Of a stretch of DNA of 20,724 nucleotides, positions 1-8,350 are shown piece after piece (positions within the stretch are counted from its first letter, which is position 1; the number at the start of each line of letters is the position of its first letter). A model generated the notes under the pieces. That model saw only the letters and a list, made by a program, of their open reading frames with translations, had not been told where the DNA came from and searched no databases. The translations under genes and the position numbers were made by a program. The stretch lies in contig JAYMTA010001294.1 in assembly GCA_036897625.1 (NCBI GenBank), forward strand, positions 1 to 20,724, read 5' to 3'. This DNA comes from Pelargonium cotyledonis. Its lineage: Eukaryota; Streptophyta; Magnoliopsida; Geraniales; Geraniaceae.

Positions 1-203
1 ATATCAAGATTTTATTCCAAAACTCATTACATACGGGCGGTTTTCCGTGAACCCGCCAACCCACCCAAAACCCGTACTAAAAAAATTGACGGTTTGCATG
101 TGTATTAGACATGTGAGTGGTTTCAAATTTTAACAACCCGTAGTGAGCGGGTTGGGCCCAAAAATAGCTAAATGGGCGGGTTACCCGCCCATGCACACCC
201 CTA
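1..203. mobile_element. Terminal fragment of a hAT-like non-autonomous element
   Basis: The stretch is rich in short GGGCGGGT / ACCCGCCC repeats in both orientations, at about 37-70 and 140-190, set in AT-rich DNA. It ends in GCACACCCCTAG near 192-203, which on the minus strand reads CTAGGGGTGTGC. Ends of the form TAGGGGTG followed by subterminal CCCGCC repeats are typical of plant hAT-family elements (family knowledge). The other end lies outside the window, so neither the inverted repeat pair nor the target-site duplication can be checked. It could equally be another repeat with GC-rich subterminal motifs. Confidence 0.4.
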
Positions 204-552
204 GCTACAGCCTACAGGGGAGGTTAATAAAGTCATTTCATGTTTTTATCTTATTTTTTTGTGATAATTTATTTTTTCTTCTTTATAAATGATACAACCA
301 ATGCAACACACTTAAGAGGATTAAGAACATTCCATTTGTCTAATATCCAAATTAGAAAAATCTATGACACGTGATTTGAATTGTTCATTAATCTTTTATG
401 TTGATAACAATGTGATTTAGGACTTGTCATCGAGGAAGCTGATTGGATCGGAAAAATAATGATTCTTTCTCCATAGATTTGATAGATCACGGTAAACAAA
501 AATTTTATACAGTTTTACATGAATTCATTTTTGGAATAAAATTAAAAAAAAA
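204..552. other. AT-rich spacer, no gene seen
   Basis: No open frame of note and no RNA-gene signature are visible. The sequence is AT-rich with short A and T runs. It separates the hAT-like fragment from the degenerate 3'-flank module of copy A. Confidence 0.6.
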
Positions 553-636
553 TTAGGAGAAGCCAAGACCTCTCTGCCATGGAAATGATGATGGGTGGCA
601 TTGGCTCTGGTTTAGCTCTTTCTCTATTTCTGTGAA

Positions 637-751
637 CTCATATCCAATGCAGGATCTATAGCAACCTTTGAATGAACACTTAACTAGAAGACGAAACATT
701 TTTATTTTAAGTGATCCACATTGATCTTCGTCTTCTGGGAAGGCAAATCCG
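637..751 (-). other. Candidate 3'-UTR exon downstream of NLR copy A
   Basis: Read on the minus strand, CTCCGCAG at about 752-759 would be the acceptor, followed by a segment starting CGGATTTGCCTTCCCAGAA. The segment matches 9069-9175 below copy B over most of its length, and its first bases match 16807 and below in copy C. Below copy B the segment ends in GAG followed by GTGAGG, a good donor. Here the equivalent donor is broken, because GAG is followed directly by TTCACAG. The minus-strand open frame of 116 codons at 553-903 runs across it, but frame is not preserved in the other copies, so I treat it as non-coding. This is inference from conserved splice-like sites. Confidence 0.35.
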
Positions 752-859
752 CTGCGGAGAAGTCTGACAATAGAGTTGTTGGCGTAGAAGGTCAAATTCC
801 TAACAGTAAGAAGATGGTATAATCGCAAAAGATACAATAATCTAAACGGAAAACCTGAG

Positions 860-1190
860 TGTTCAAACTTAATTGCACAAAAACATGCTAAGCATGAAAG
901 CATTGTATGACTATGTATGAAAATGTTTAGACAAACATGAATGACGAGAAAATCTCGAATGCGACCAATCAGGAAGCCTATATATCAACACAATTGAGCA
1001 TCACCGGCAACTAAGAAGAGAACCGATCGAGGGAAGCATAAGAAATCCAAAGTGCAACAAATGCCTCCAATCAAACTTCCAAAAAGAACCATCCAATTTA
1101 ATAAAGAACCTAATTACAAGCACAATCGAGAGAAAGCATAAAGAGAGACAGACTAGTCAGTTCTCCTTTTGTGTGAAGTGTAGAGTGATG
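860..1190 (-). repeat. 3'-flank module of NLR copy A
   Basis: This block contains segments repeated below the other copies. Positions 860-960 recur at about 7970-8070 and 9308-9385, sharing a GTTTAGAC-AACATGAATGA core. Positions 970-1190 recur at about 10110-10310 and 16625-16900, sharing GCATCACCGGCAACTAAGAAG and GGGAAGCATAA-type strings. The pattern shows that the duplicated unit of this cluster extends beyond the receptor reading frame into downstream DNA. No protein-coding function is evident. Confidence 0.7.
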
Positions 1191-1440
1191 AGTGCAGATA
1201 TGATCTCTTGTTGATAGTAATTGTAATTGAACTCACTGTGAAGTGCAACTCATGAACCATCTAACTTACTGAACCATGTAAGTTATTTGTGTGCCTGTAA
1301 CTGCACAAATACTTTCTAGTATTTATAGATTTGTTTCATTGCCACTCTATAATTTTCGTACGAAACATCTAAATCATATTAAACACCGGTTTCATTGTCA
1401 CGCTATACAGAGATAAAATAAAAACATTGAGTAATTAATG

Positions 1441-1495
1441 GTTACCTTAGTTAATCATAATAGATGGGATGTCACCAAATAGTTCCGTCTGGAAG
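1441..1495 (-). other. Splice-donor-like site in the 3' region of copy A
   Basis: On the minus strand the sequence reads CTAAG then GTAACCATTAATTACT, with the intron starting at 1445. The same donor occurs immediately after the natural stop of copy B (intron from 10464) and 15 nt after that of copy C (intron from 17597). The bases just upstream (ACTATTTGGTGACA) also resemble the last codons and stop region of copy C. This therefore looks like the true 3' end of the coding exon of copy A, now separated from the current stop codon by about 0.8 kb. No transcript evidence is available. Confidence 0.45.
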
Positions 1496-2278
1496 ATATG
1501 AAGTTACGGATTCCACCAAATAGTTCTCTCCTTTCTGCTCCTAGCTGTGAAAAAGCTCAAGATCATAAGCATAATTTTTAAGTCTTCCAAGCTGGTCTGC
1601 TCATCACTGGATCTCTAATACTCTGCTTTGTTTAGGATAATTTCAGTTTCTTCCATCTAACAATTTGAGTGCGCAGAAAATAAATGTGACAACCTTTGTG
1701 CATTCTACTTATCCCAAGAATCCAGAATATCAGCAAGTAAGCAACAGAGAATTAAGTTCAGAATAAGTTAGCTTACATTAATATTAAGCTTGGGTTGCCC
1801 AAATCTCTGAACTCACTCAACCACATCGATCACCTCCTCCTCCTCCTCCTCATCTCTGGTTTCTTGAGACTGAAACTTGAGAAAGTCTCATTTCTCTGAG
1901 AAAGTTCTATGAACTTGGCTCGTTAACAAATGGGCTGGTTTGAATAGGTTCAAGAGAAAAACATATTGAAGATGAGTGAATCACAATCACAATGTTAAGT
2001 AGTACATAAGACAGTGAAACATTAACCTGGAGCGGAGCAGTGATTGATAATCCAATAAACTGAAATTAACATGCTTGATGCTAAACAACTTAAGTACCAA
2101 TAAGAACCTCATAACCAACGACATATAAGATGATGAAACATGATCGATTGTGCAGATTAATGTGATAATCTTTGTGCATTGTACTTACAGACTCATCCAT
2201 CTCGATCACTCTATACTATAAAAAAAGAAAAGAAAAGAAAAACAATATTTCCAGTACATATTCAGATAAATCCACATC
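1496..2278. other. Extra non-coding DNA between copy A stop and its donor site
   Basis: Copies B and C have only a few bases between stop codon and donor, whereas copy A has about 780 nt. The segment contains degenerate pieces of the cluster's flank repeats. GCAGAAAAT-AATGTGACAACC near 1674-1696 matches 9541-9563, and the ATAAGAACCTCATA region near 2098-2115 matches 8278-8295. It also has a (CTC)n run near 1826-1848 and an AAAAG run near 2221-2240. No gene is visible. It is probably a local duplication or insertion of flank DNA. Confidence 0.45.
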
Positions 2279-3205
2279 TTAGTGAATTTGTTTGATATCA
2301 ATCTTGGGGATGAGAGAGATTTGGGGCCAATATTTTCCTTTTCCCTCCAAGCATTTCTTTGCAAGGATTGGACAGCCTACGAGACGCAGAAATTCAAGAG
2401 TGGGAGGGAGGCCTTCCTTTGGCAAGTAACTGAGCTTTGGGAAATCCCAAATATTTAATGTTGTAAGAGAAGTGAGGTTTTGGAATCCCCATGAAGATGA
2501 AGTTATGGATTTCACCTTGTAGAAACCACTGATATATAGATATGTGAGAGAAGTGGGAAGGTGCAAAGCAGTGGTTAGAGCTGCTTCATCTTCTGGCAGT
2601 TCATCAGAGAGTGCTTCTATACTTAACTCTTGAAGAGAGGTGAGAGTGTCCAACCCCCACTTCAACATTGACTGCTTCATATTTGAACATTCTGTGATAT
2701 CAAGATGAATTAGATTAGGAGGAGGAGGAGGCAAACACACTTGTAACTGTTCCTCTCTAAAGAATTCCACACCTGGACAGCCACTTATCATCAGTGATTC
2801 AAGAGATGTGAGACTATGCATGTTTTTGGGCACACTCATCAGTTTCCTGCAACGGATGATCTGCAAGGATTTAAGGCTGGGGATGGGCAATCCACTTTCT
2901 GGGAACCACTCTAAACCATCACATTCATACAACTCCAAAGAAGTGAGATCTGTGTGGCACTGCAGGCTATCTGCCAACATCTTCACATTTGGACACTTCT
3001 TGATCGTACTATTCTCTTCAACTGCTGTCAATGTTGATGATGACGACGACGCCGCAGACGTTGACGTCATTTGTTTCCATTCCACAACAGGTAACTTCAA
3101 AGATGGACAATTACTGATCTCCAAGCTTTCAATTTCAACGCTACCAATATCTTCACCTTCATCTGCCATCCCCAACACATAATTACACAATGACACAAAA
3201 TTTTT
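2279..3205 (-). CDS. Distal LRR segment of copy A below the TGA
   Basis: This stretch is in the same frame as the LRR above and open for about 305 codons to the TAA at 2279-2281. It carries the last LRR units, including LTSLELYECDGLEWFP, LPIPSLKSLQIIRC, a proline run (CLPPPPPNL) and the C-terminal block CPILAKKCLEGKGKYWPQISLIP. That block is shared with copies B and C. The ending differs: copy A ends IDIKQIH, B ends RIRIYD and C ends HINIW. It would be translated only if the upstream TGA were read through. Confidence 0.85.
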   Translation of the reverse strand, partial: KNFVSLCNYVLGMADEGEDIGSVEIESLEISNCPSLKLPVVEWKQMTSTSAASSSSSTLTAVEENSTIKKCPNVKMLADSLQCHTDLTSLELYECDGLEWFPESGLPIPSLKSLQIIRCRKLMSVPKNMHSLTSLESLMISGCPGVEFFREEQLQVCLPPPPPNLIHLDITECSNMKQSMLKWGLDTLTSLQELSIEALSDELPEDEAALTTALHLPTSLTYLYISGFYKVKSITSSSWGFQNLTSLTTLNIWDFPKLSYLPKEGLPPTLEFLRLVGCPILAKKCLEGKGKYWPQISLIPKIDIKQIH

Positions 3206-5421
3206 TCAGTCCTTAATTACCACGTTTTTCAGCTTGGTAGGTACTGCATTGCCTCCTCTTCTACTTTTAATTCCCAACTGTCGGATAGAATAACAATTCA
3301 CGATCTCCAAATGATCAACAACACCACCACATTGCAGCCTCATCATTAGCCCATACACCATTGGCTTTGTAAACTGCTGCCCGCATTTCTCTAGCACAAC
3401 ATGTCTCAGCTGACACGGAAAACCAATCTCACCATTCCTTTCCTCCTGCTGCTTCTTGATTTCGGCTGACCCAATTTTCGGACAATTTATAACAATCATC
3501 TTTTCAAGAGACCTCATCATCTTCTTTGGTAGCTTCTGCAAGTTGTGACACTCTTTCACTTTCAAATATACCAGGTTCCCAGGCATTTCACATGATGATG
3601 ATGATGATGATGATGTAAAAAATGATACAAGTCGGGGACATCTTTTCGCCTTCAAACTTCTCAAACATTTAAAATTTCCATCCGTCCATGCTCCACTCTG
3701 CCACAAAGACATGAGATCTTCACGCTCGTACAACTTTAGATCTTCAAGAGCCACGAACCTTTGCTCTACACTTTGAGGTAGACAACAAAATCCTGATATT
3801 TCTCCGAGATTTAAGGTTGTCAGAGATGTAAGGTCAATCATACATCTGAGAAGGGACTCGTCACAATTCTCCAACTTCAATTGGCAAAGTGACGGAAGGC
3901 TGACCGTACATTCTGCAATTAAAAGTGGACAATTTAGTATCTGAAGCTCACGCAAACAAGGGAACTTCCATTCAACTTCTTCAGATGAACACCACTTCTC
4001 CCATCCCAACATATCCTCAAACCGTAGAGTTTCCAATGCCATAAAACCCAAACTACCCCCATAGAATTCAAAACCCACCCTCCCTACTGCCTCCATCCCT
4101 TTTATAGTCAAGTGCTTGAGCGCAGGTAGTCTCCCGAGAGATGGTAATGATGTGATCTTTGAACAATTACACAGCTTCAACTCCACCATATTAACCATAA
4201 ACTCTATCCAAGGCGGGAATTGACCTCCGCGATAGAACTTAATTGCAAGTGTTTTTAGATCTTCATGGGGCTGCAACAACTCAAGAACCTTGGCACCAAC
4301 TCCATCATCTGAATTTGCTTCTTCATCAACCCGAGCAGCAACATCTGAATCTACCTTCCATTCCATCACCAACCTTTCCAGACCCTTCTTGCCCTTCAAA
4401 TCAGCCTCTCTCGCATGTTGAGAGTCCTTTATATTGTGCAACCCCTGAATGGATAGCTCTCCTTTGAGATTTGAAAGCTTTTTCAGCTCTCTTATGTTGA
4501 GCCCACCTTTTACTCCCACAATGAATTTTCCCAAAGTTCGAAGATCTGTCAAATTAGCAATTCCCACTGGCATCTCTTGCAACTTCTTTGTTCCACTGAT
4601 ATCAAAATGGCACAAGCTGGTAAGATTACCAATGCTTGTAGGCAACTTCTCAAGTTTCTTGCATTCTCTTAATAACAGTGATTGCAAGTTCAATAGAGAG
4701 CACACAAATTCAGGTAACAATCTTATACGGTTTGCTGATAAATTCAGGTACATCAAGTGCTTATTCAAACCATCAACTGACTCTGGCACCTTCCTTATCC
4801 TACAACTGCTCAAAGATAAAGCTCTAAAATGCTTATGTTTCAACGTCATCTTATTCAAAACATCATTAGGCATATTATTATACTTAATAAATGATGATTC
4901 TTGGATAGGTAATGCCAATAAAGACCGCAAACTCTTCCCTTCAGCAAACACTCCAAATCTTCCAGAGACTACAACCTGTCCGCGGGTGAAAGACGAGTGG
5001 CGTACCTTTTGAACAGTAGAAAGGGGTACATCTTTCTTCAATTTAGCATCCAAACGGAAGCATATTTCCCCAGCAACATAAAGAGCCAGATCGTGAATGA
5101 GATCATGCATCACAAATCTAGTAGTTTCTTCCCTAGAATGTTGAAAAAATGACCTAGACAATAAGTTGTTGAAATATGAAACGCCCAAGTCTTCCAAATG
5201 CTCCTCCCCTGTAGGTTGTGACAGAAAGCCTTCAGCCATCCATAATTGGACCAACTCGATCATGTCAAATTCATAGTCTTTTGGGAATATTGCACAATAA
5301 GCAAAACACTGCTTCAGATGAGAAGGGAGGTGATAATAGCTTAATCTCAAAGCCGGAAGGATATCACCTTCCTTCATTGGCAAATCCCAAATTGGACTGT
5401 TAAGAATTTTCGACCATTCTT
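3206..5421 (-). CDS. ARC2 and LRR segment of copy A up to internal TGA
   Basis: The frame resumes after the deletion with KILNSPIWDLP and continues DILPALRLSYYHLP, then RNBS-D CFAYCAIFPKDYEF and the MHD motif FVMHDLIHDLA (near 5085-5112). The LRR follows, with early units such as LNLSANRIRLLPEF and LEKLPTSIGNLTSL and later irregular units with the L..L.I..C pattern. A run of eight serines is encoded by the (CAT)8 microsatellite at 3592-3615. The frame is stopped by TGA at 3206-3208, inside VIKD(stop)KNFVSLCN, where copy B reads IVDCKNLVSLCN. The same frame remains open below the TGA, so this is a point nonsense change. Confidence 0.9.
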
Positions 5422-5957
5422 AGAAAACCGCCAAGGGTCTTGGCTGCCAAAGGCAACCCTTTACATTTCCCCACTATCTTCAGCCCAATATCTTTTAAAT
5501 CTGAATGTCCGTCAAAATAGGTTGCTTCTAATGCATGCTGGGCAAATAATGACAGACAGTCATCAAATGATAGCTCCCCCAATCTACGAGTTTTGCAAGT
5601 GCCCATCTTGGATGCAATGCCAAGATTGCGAGTGGTGATCTTGCTTCCCGGCGCACCTCTTATGAGGGGCTTGTACAGTTTCGTCCAAGCATCATAGTTC
5701 TCATTCCAAACATCATCCAGCACAATCAAAAACTTCTTTCCAGACAGAATGCTCCCCAGCTCGACTTGATGTTGATCAAAAGCCATTCCATCACCACTCC
5801 CTCCACCAACAGATTGTAACATAGCTTTTGTGGTGTTGGGTACGTCAAAAGTGCCCGGAACACTGACCCATGCTCTGGGCTCAAAATGGCCCTCGACCTT
5901 TTTGTCGTTGTACACTATTTGAGCCAGAGTTGTCTTCCCCAAACCTCCCATGCCTTG
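5400..5957 (-). CDS. NB-ARC segment of copy A (frame separated by indels)
   Basis: This frame holds the nucleotide-binding half of copy A. It contains the P-loop [12 protein letters not shown] (about 5919-5954), an RNBS-A-like RAWVSVPGTFDV, kinase 2 [13 protein letters not shown] (about 5700-5738), RNBS-C and GLPLAAKTLGG. Two oddities are visible. RNBS-A has VSVP where B and C have VCVS. RNBS-B reads GSKITTRN, lacking two residues (6 nt, near 5636-5641) compared with [10 protein letters not shown] in copy B. The frame has no start codon of its own and ends at a stop at 5400, because of the deletion near 5420. It is not an independent gene. Confidence 0.85.
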   Translation of the reverse strand, partial: QGMGGLGKTTLAQIVYNDKKVEGHFEPRAWVSVPGTFDVPNTTKAMLQSVGGGSGDGMAFDQHQVELGSILSGKKFLIVLDDVWNENYDAWTKLYKPLIRGAPGSKITTRNLGIASKMGTCKTRRLGELSFDDCLSLFAQHALEATYFDGHSDLKDIGLKIVGKCKGLPLAAKTLGGFLRMVENS

Positions 5958-6618
5958 TTATCGGAATCACAGACAGTGCAGCATCACCACCACCAGAAGT
6001 TGCAGCAGCCCCAGTTGGTTCATCAGCCAGCAACAGATCAAGAAGAGCCTGCTTCTCCTTATCCCGGCCGAACACATGAGGATCAGGCAGAGAAGATGTT
6101 GGTGTTCTTGCGGTACCATCAGCATAACTTCCTCCAACAGCTTTCTCCACCGAATTGAATTTACTCATCTCGTCAGAAATAGTTTCCAGTCTTTTGGTGA
6201 TCTTCTTCAACTTGGAGCTCATCTCAGCATTAAACTTAAAACCAGTAAAGTAGTTGGAAGGTAGGAGTTCTTTTACCTTATCACTACTAGTTGAAGCAGC
6301 AGCTTGTTGTCTTTTCTTCAAATTGAGCCGCAAAGCTTTGGTTGCAAACTCATCCAAAACGTCCTCGACGTCATAAACCAAGTCTCTGAGGTCATTCAAC
6401 CACATCCCCACCAGCCGGCTTGTGGTCTGCCTCTCTTCAGTATCTTCAAGAACAGCATGGATCTTGGAAAGCAAATCCTTCTCCCACTTGTGCAGTTGAG
6501 ACCGGACCTTCTTCTTGCTGACGATTTGGCGCACCTCAGGAGAAGCCAACTTCTGAAACAGCATCTTAAAGGAAACACTGAGTAAGGCTCTTCCAGCAGT
6601 TGCAGCAAGAAGCTCCAT
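5881..6618 (-). CDS. Coiled-coil segment of copy A (open 245-codon frame)
   Basis: The ATG at 6616-6618 starts MELLAATAGRALLSVSF, the usual start of this family. The frame encodes a complete Rx N-type four-helix coiled coil. VEDVLDEF at residues 84-91 is the EDVID-class motif that contacts the NB-ARC and LRR domains. [15 protein letters not shown] follows near residue 183, in the linker that leads into NB-ARC. After VIPI at residue 220 a 1-nt insertion moves the frame, adding about 25 unrelated residues before the stop at 5881. If transcribed, the predicted product is a CC-only protein. The 5' leader just upstream is unremarkable and no clear TATA box lies within 100 nt. Confidence 0.85.
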   Translation of the reverse strand: MELLAATAGRALLSVSFKMLFQKLASPEVRQIVSKKKVRSQLHKWEKDLLSKIHAVLEDTEERQTTSRLVGMWLNDLRDLVYDVEDVLDEFATKALRLNLKKRQQAAASTSSDKVKELLPSNYFTGFKFNAEMSSKLKKITKRLETISDEMSKFNSVEKAVGGSYADGTARTPTSSLPDPHVFGRDKEKQALLDLLLADEPTGAAATSGGGDAALSVIPITRHGRFGEDNSGSNSVQRQKGRGPF

Positions 6619-7001
6619 TGGAAATCAGTGAAATTGCAGAGAATTTGCGGAAAATGAGAAGAGAAAATGTTTGCAATAGTGAATGTGGAATGGAACACAA
6701 GGTGACTGAATAGTAATTTGTTACAGTTAATCCTTTTCCTAATTGCTTTTGCTTATTTTTAATAAATTAAGTTGCTCTCACATTCCAGATCATTATTGCA
6801 CTAACATAAAGTTTTTGATAGCAAATGAAGGTTTTGATGGGAACATATGCTTTTTCCATATAGAAAGTAAGTGTTTTCTTAATTAAATTAAGCTAAATTA
6901 AGTTGCTTTCACAATCCTGATCCAGATCACTATATATATTGCACTAACATAAAGTTCTGATATAGCAAATTAATGGGAACATATTCTTTTTCCATAAAGC
7001 A
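6619..7001 (-). promoter_or_regulatory. Upstream region of copy A with a tandem duplication
   Basis: About 105-nt units lie in tandem at roughly 6764-6868 and 6895-7001. Both contain AAATTAAGTTGCT, TTGCACTAACATAAAGTT, ATAGCAAAT, TGGGAACATAT and CTTTTTCCATA. A partial third copy of TATTGCACTAACA lies near 7041-7055. The block lies 150-380 nt upstream of the copy A start codon, in the expected promoter region. An ATATATATAG stretch at about 6934-6943 (minus sense) is the only TATA-like sequence nearby and is rather far from the ATG. A role in transcription is inference. Confidence 0.4.
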
Positions 7002-7965
7002 GAGCAAAAGTTGCTTTGGCTGTGGCTGCATGCTATTGGATTATTGCACTAACACACTAGCTAGCTTATGGACAGCTTAATTATAGTAGTATATTGGTAA
7101 TGGTAGGTAAAAGCAAGCACACCATTATTGACATGTGCTTTTTCTGCAACAAATTGAAAATATAATGCTTCCACAAACTCATATGAAATTTAAAATACAA
7201 CATATCTAAACCCTATAAAAGAGGACATAATGAATCTCAAGTTAAAAAAAAAAAAAAAAAAAGAACTATGCACATTAGTACTTTAATCATGTTGTGCATG
7301 TTAGCATGTTAAATGATACATTGAATATTTAAATATATTGTGTGTGTTAAGCGTGCGTCGAATATGTTGAGTCCTCAAACAAGGACGCGACAAAAAATCT
7401 GATCATGCTAAACTCAAACACGCTTAACAACTCTCGATGCACTCTTCCCTAGACTAAGATTTCATAACATGATGAGATGAATAGAAGGTCACCATGGTCA
7501 CAAGGAGCCATAACATGTAAGGTGTCACAGGCATGCTCTAAAAATAACGTAAAATATTAGAGAAAATGTGAAATCAAGTGTCTGACTCGTATTTCAAAAG
7601 TGTCAGATTATCTAAATGTCGAATACGTATTAGACACGAATACATTGAGAAGATAAGAGTGTATGTGTACCATAACTAAAATGTTGAAAATTTTGGGTTT
7701 AGGAACAGAGGAGGGAATGGGGTTGGACGTTCCGAATCAACAACTTTTTATTATTATTCAACACCCATATCCACGTGATAAAATTATAATAATAATTTTT
7801 TACATTACAGGTGAAAGATGTGAATGATCTGATTTGGCCTGTCAAATAAACTTAACATATATGCGTAAGCTAACTCGTGATATCATACTAAACTTGATCG
7901 AACTGACCCAAGAATCACTAGGCGAAAGGATTAAGATAAGAAATGGAGAAGCAAACATAAAACAG
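7002..7965. other. AT-rich spacer, no gene seen
   Basis: No coding frame is supported. It contains a poly(A) run of about 20 at 7243-7262 and an inverted repeat GTTAAGCGTG (7346-7355) / CACGCTTAAC (7419-7428). A degenerate copy of a GTGTC-GACAC-type repeat lies at about 7568-7665 and recurs near 9994-10085 and 16540-16625. No tRNA or rRNA signature is visible. Confidence 0.55.
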
Positions 7966-8350
7966 AACTGTTCAAACTCAATTGCATAACAATATGCTAT
8001 AGCCATGAAAATAGTGAATACCGATTATAAAAATGTTTAGACGAACATGAATGAGCAGAAAAACTCGAACGTCTCTACATTTGGCATGTGCATGTTCTGC
8101 CTTTGGAGTGCAAAATGGCATGTAAGGTTGCATTGTGAGGCTCTGTCCCGGAATTTGGTTGTCTACAATACAGGCTATGTTCTTTACTTCTTGATTAAAT
8201 CTTCTTCAGTATAAAAATAAATTATTCTGTAGAAAGGCTCCCAATAGACAGAAACTTGATGCTCAACAGCATACCTTTAAGAACCTCATATCCAACATAA
8301 TATCTATAGCAACCTTTGAATCAACACTTCACTAGAAGATGAAACACCAA
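7966..8350 (-). repeat. Orphan copy of the NLR 3'-flank module
   Basis: It contains the 7970-8070 match to the copy A flank (860-960) and, at about 8281-8345, a match to the candidate 3' exon (TCTATAGCAACCTTTGAAT and ACTTCACTAGAAGATGAAAC). No receptor-like coding DNA lies immediately upstream on the minus strand. A second set of the same pieces begins at 9069. This is probably a leftover of another duplicated unit or a local flank duplication. Confidence 0.5.

Larger units (their letters stand above)
2279..6618 (-). pseudogene. CNL immune receptor, copy A (RPP13-like 1 / I2 type), interrupted
   Basis: The family encodes intracellular ATP-dependent switch receptors that detect pathogen effectors and trigger resistance. 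Domains in order: a coiled coil of the Rx N-type (residues about 1-180 from the ATG at 6618), NB-ARC (about 5400-6070, continuing to about 4850) and a long LRR to 2279. The total is about 1,440 codons, at the upper end of the family's usual size. P-loop, kinase 2, GLPL, RNBS-D (CFAYC.IFPKDYEF) and MHD motifs are all recognisable. Three breaks are seen by comparison with copies B and C. A 1-nt insertion lies at 5958-5959 (ATAACAAGG where B has ATACAAGG). A deletion of about 23 nt lies near 5418-5423, after GLPL. An in-frame TGA lies at 3206-3208 where copy B has TGT. Expression of a full receptor is therefore not expected. The separately open segments are listed below. Confidence 0.9.

Noticed and set aside
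553-903. Minus-strand frame of 116 codons as a small protein gene
   Set aside because: It crosses the candidate 3' exon, but the related segments at 8281-8345 and 9069-9175 do not keep the frame (a stop and shifts are present), so coding is not supported.
3206-3208. TGA in copy A as a recoded selenocysteine or programmed readthrough
   Set aside because: Copy B has TGT (Cys) at the same place, and copy A carries two other disabling indels; a point nonsense mutation is simpler, and land plants lack selenocysteine insertion.
3592-3615. CRISPR array or tandem-repeat system
   Set aside because: A plain trinucleotide microsatellite inside coding sequence; no spaced direct repeats are present and the genome is a plant's.
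4449-5012. Plus-strand open frame of 187 codons
   Set aside because: It is the antisense of the copy A LRR. It has no recognisable domain, and similar plus-strand frames appear opposite the LRRs of copies B and C.
5400-5970. Introns explaining the breaks in copy A
   Set aside because: The upstream change is a single inserted base and the downstream one is missing sequence; neither leaves intron DNA or splice signals.
7243-7262. Poly(A) run as the tail of a retrogene or SINE
   Set aside because: No body with promoter boxes or target duplication could be recognised on either side; a simple A run is enough.
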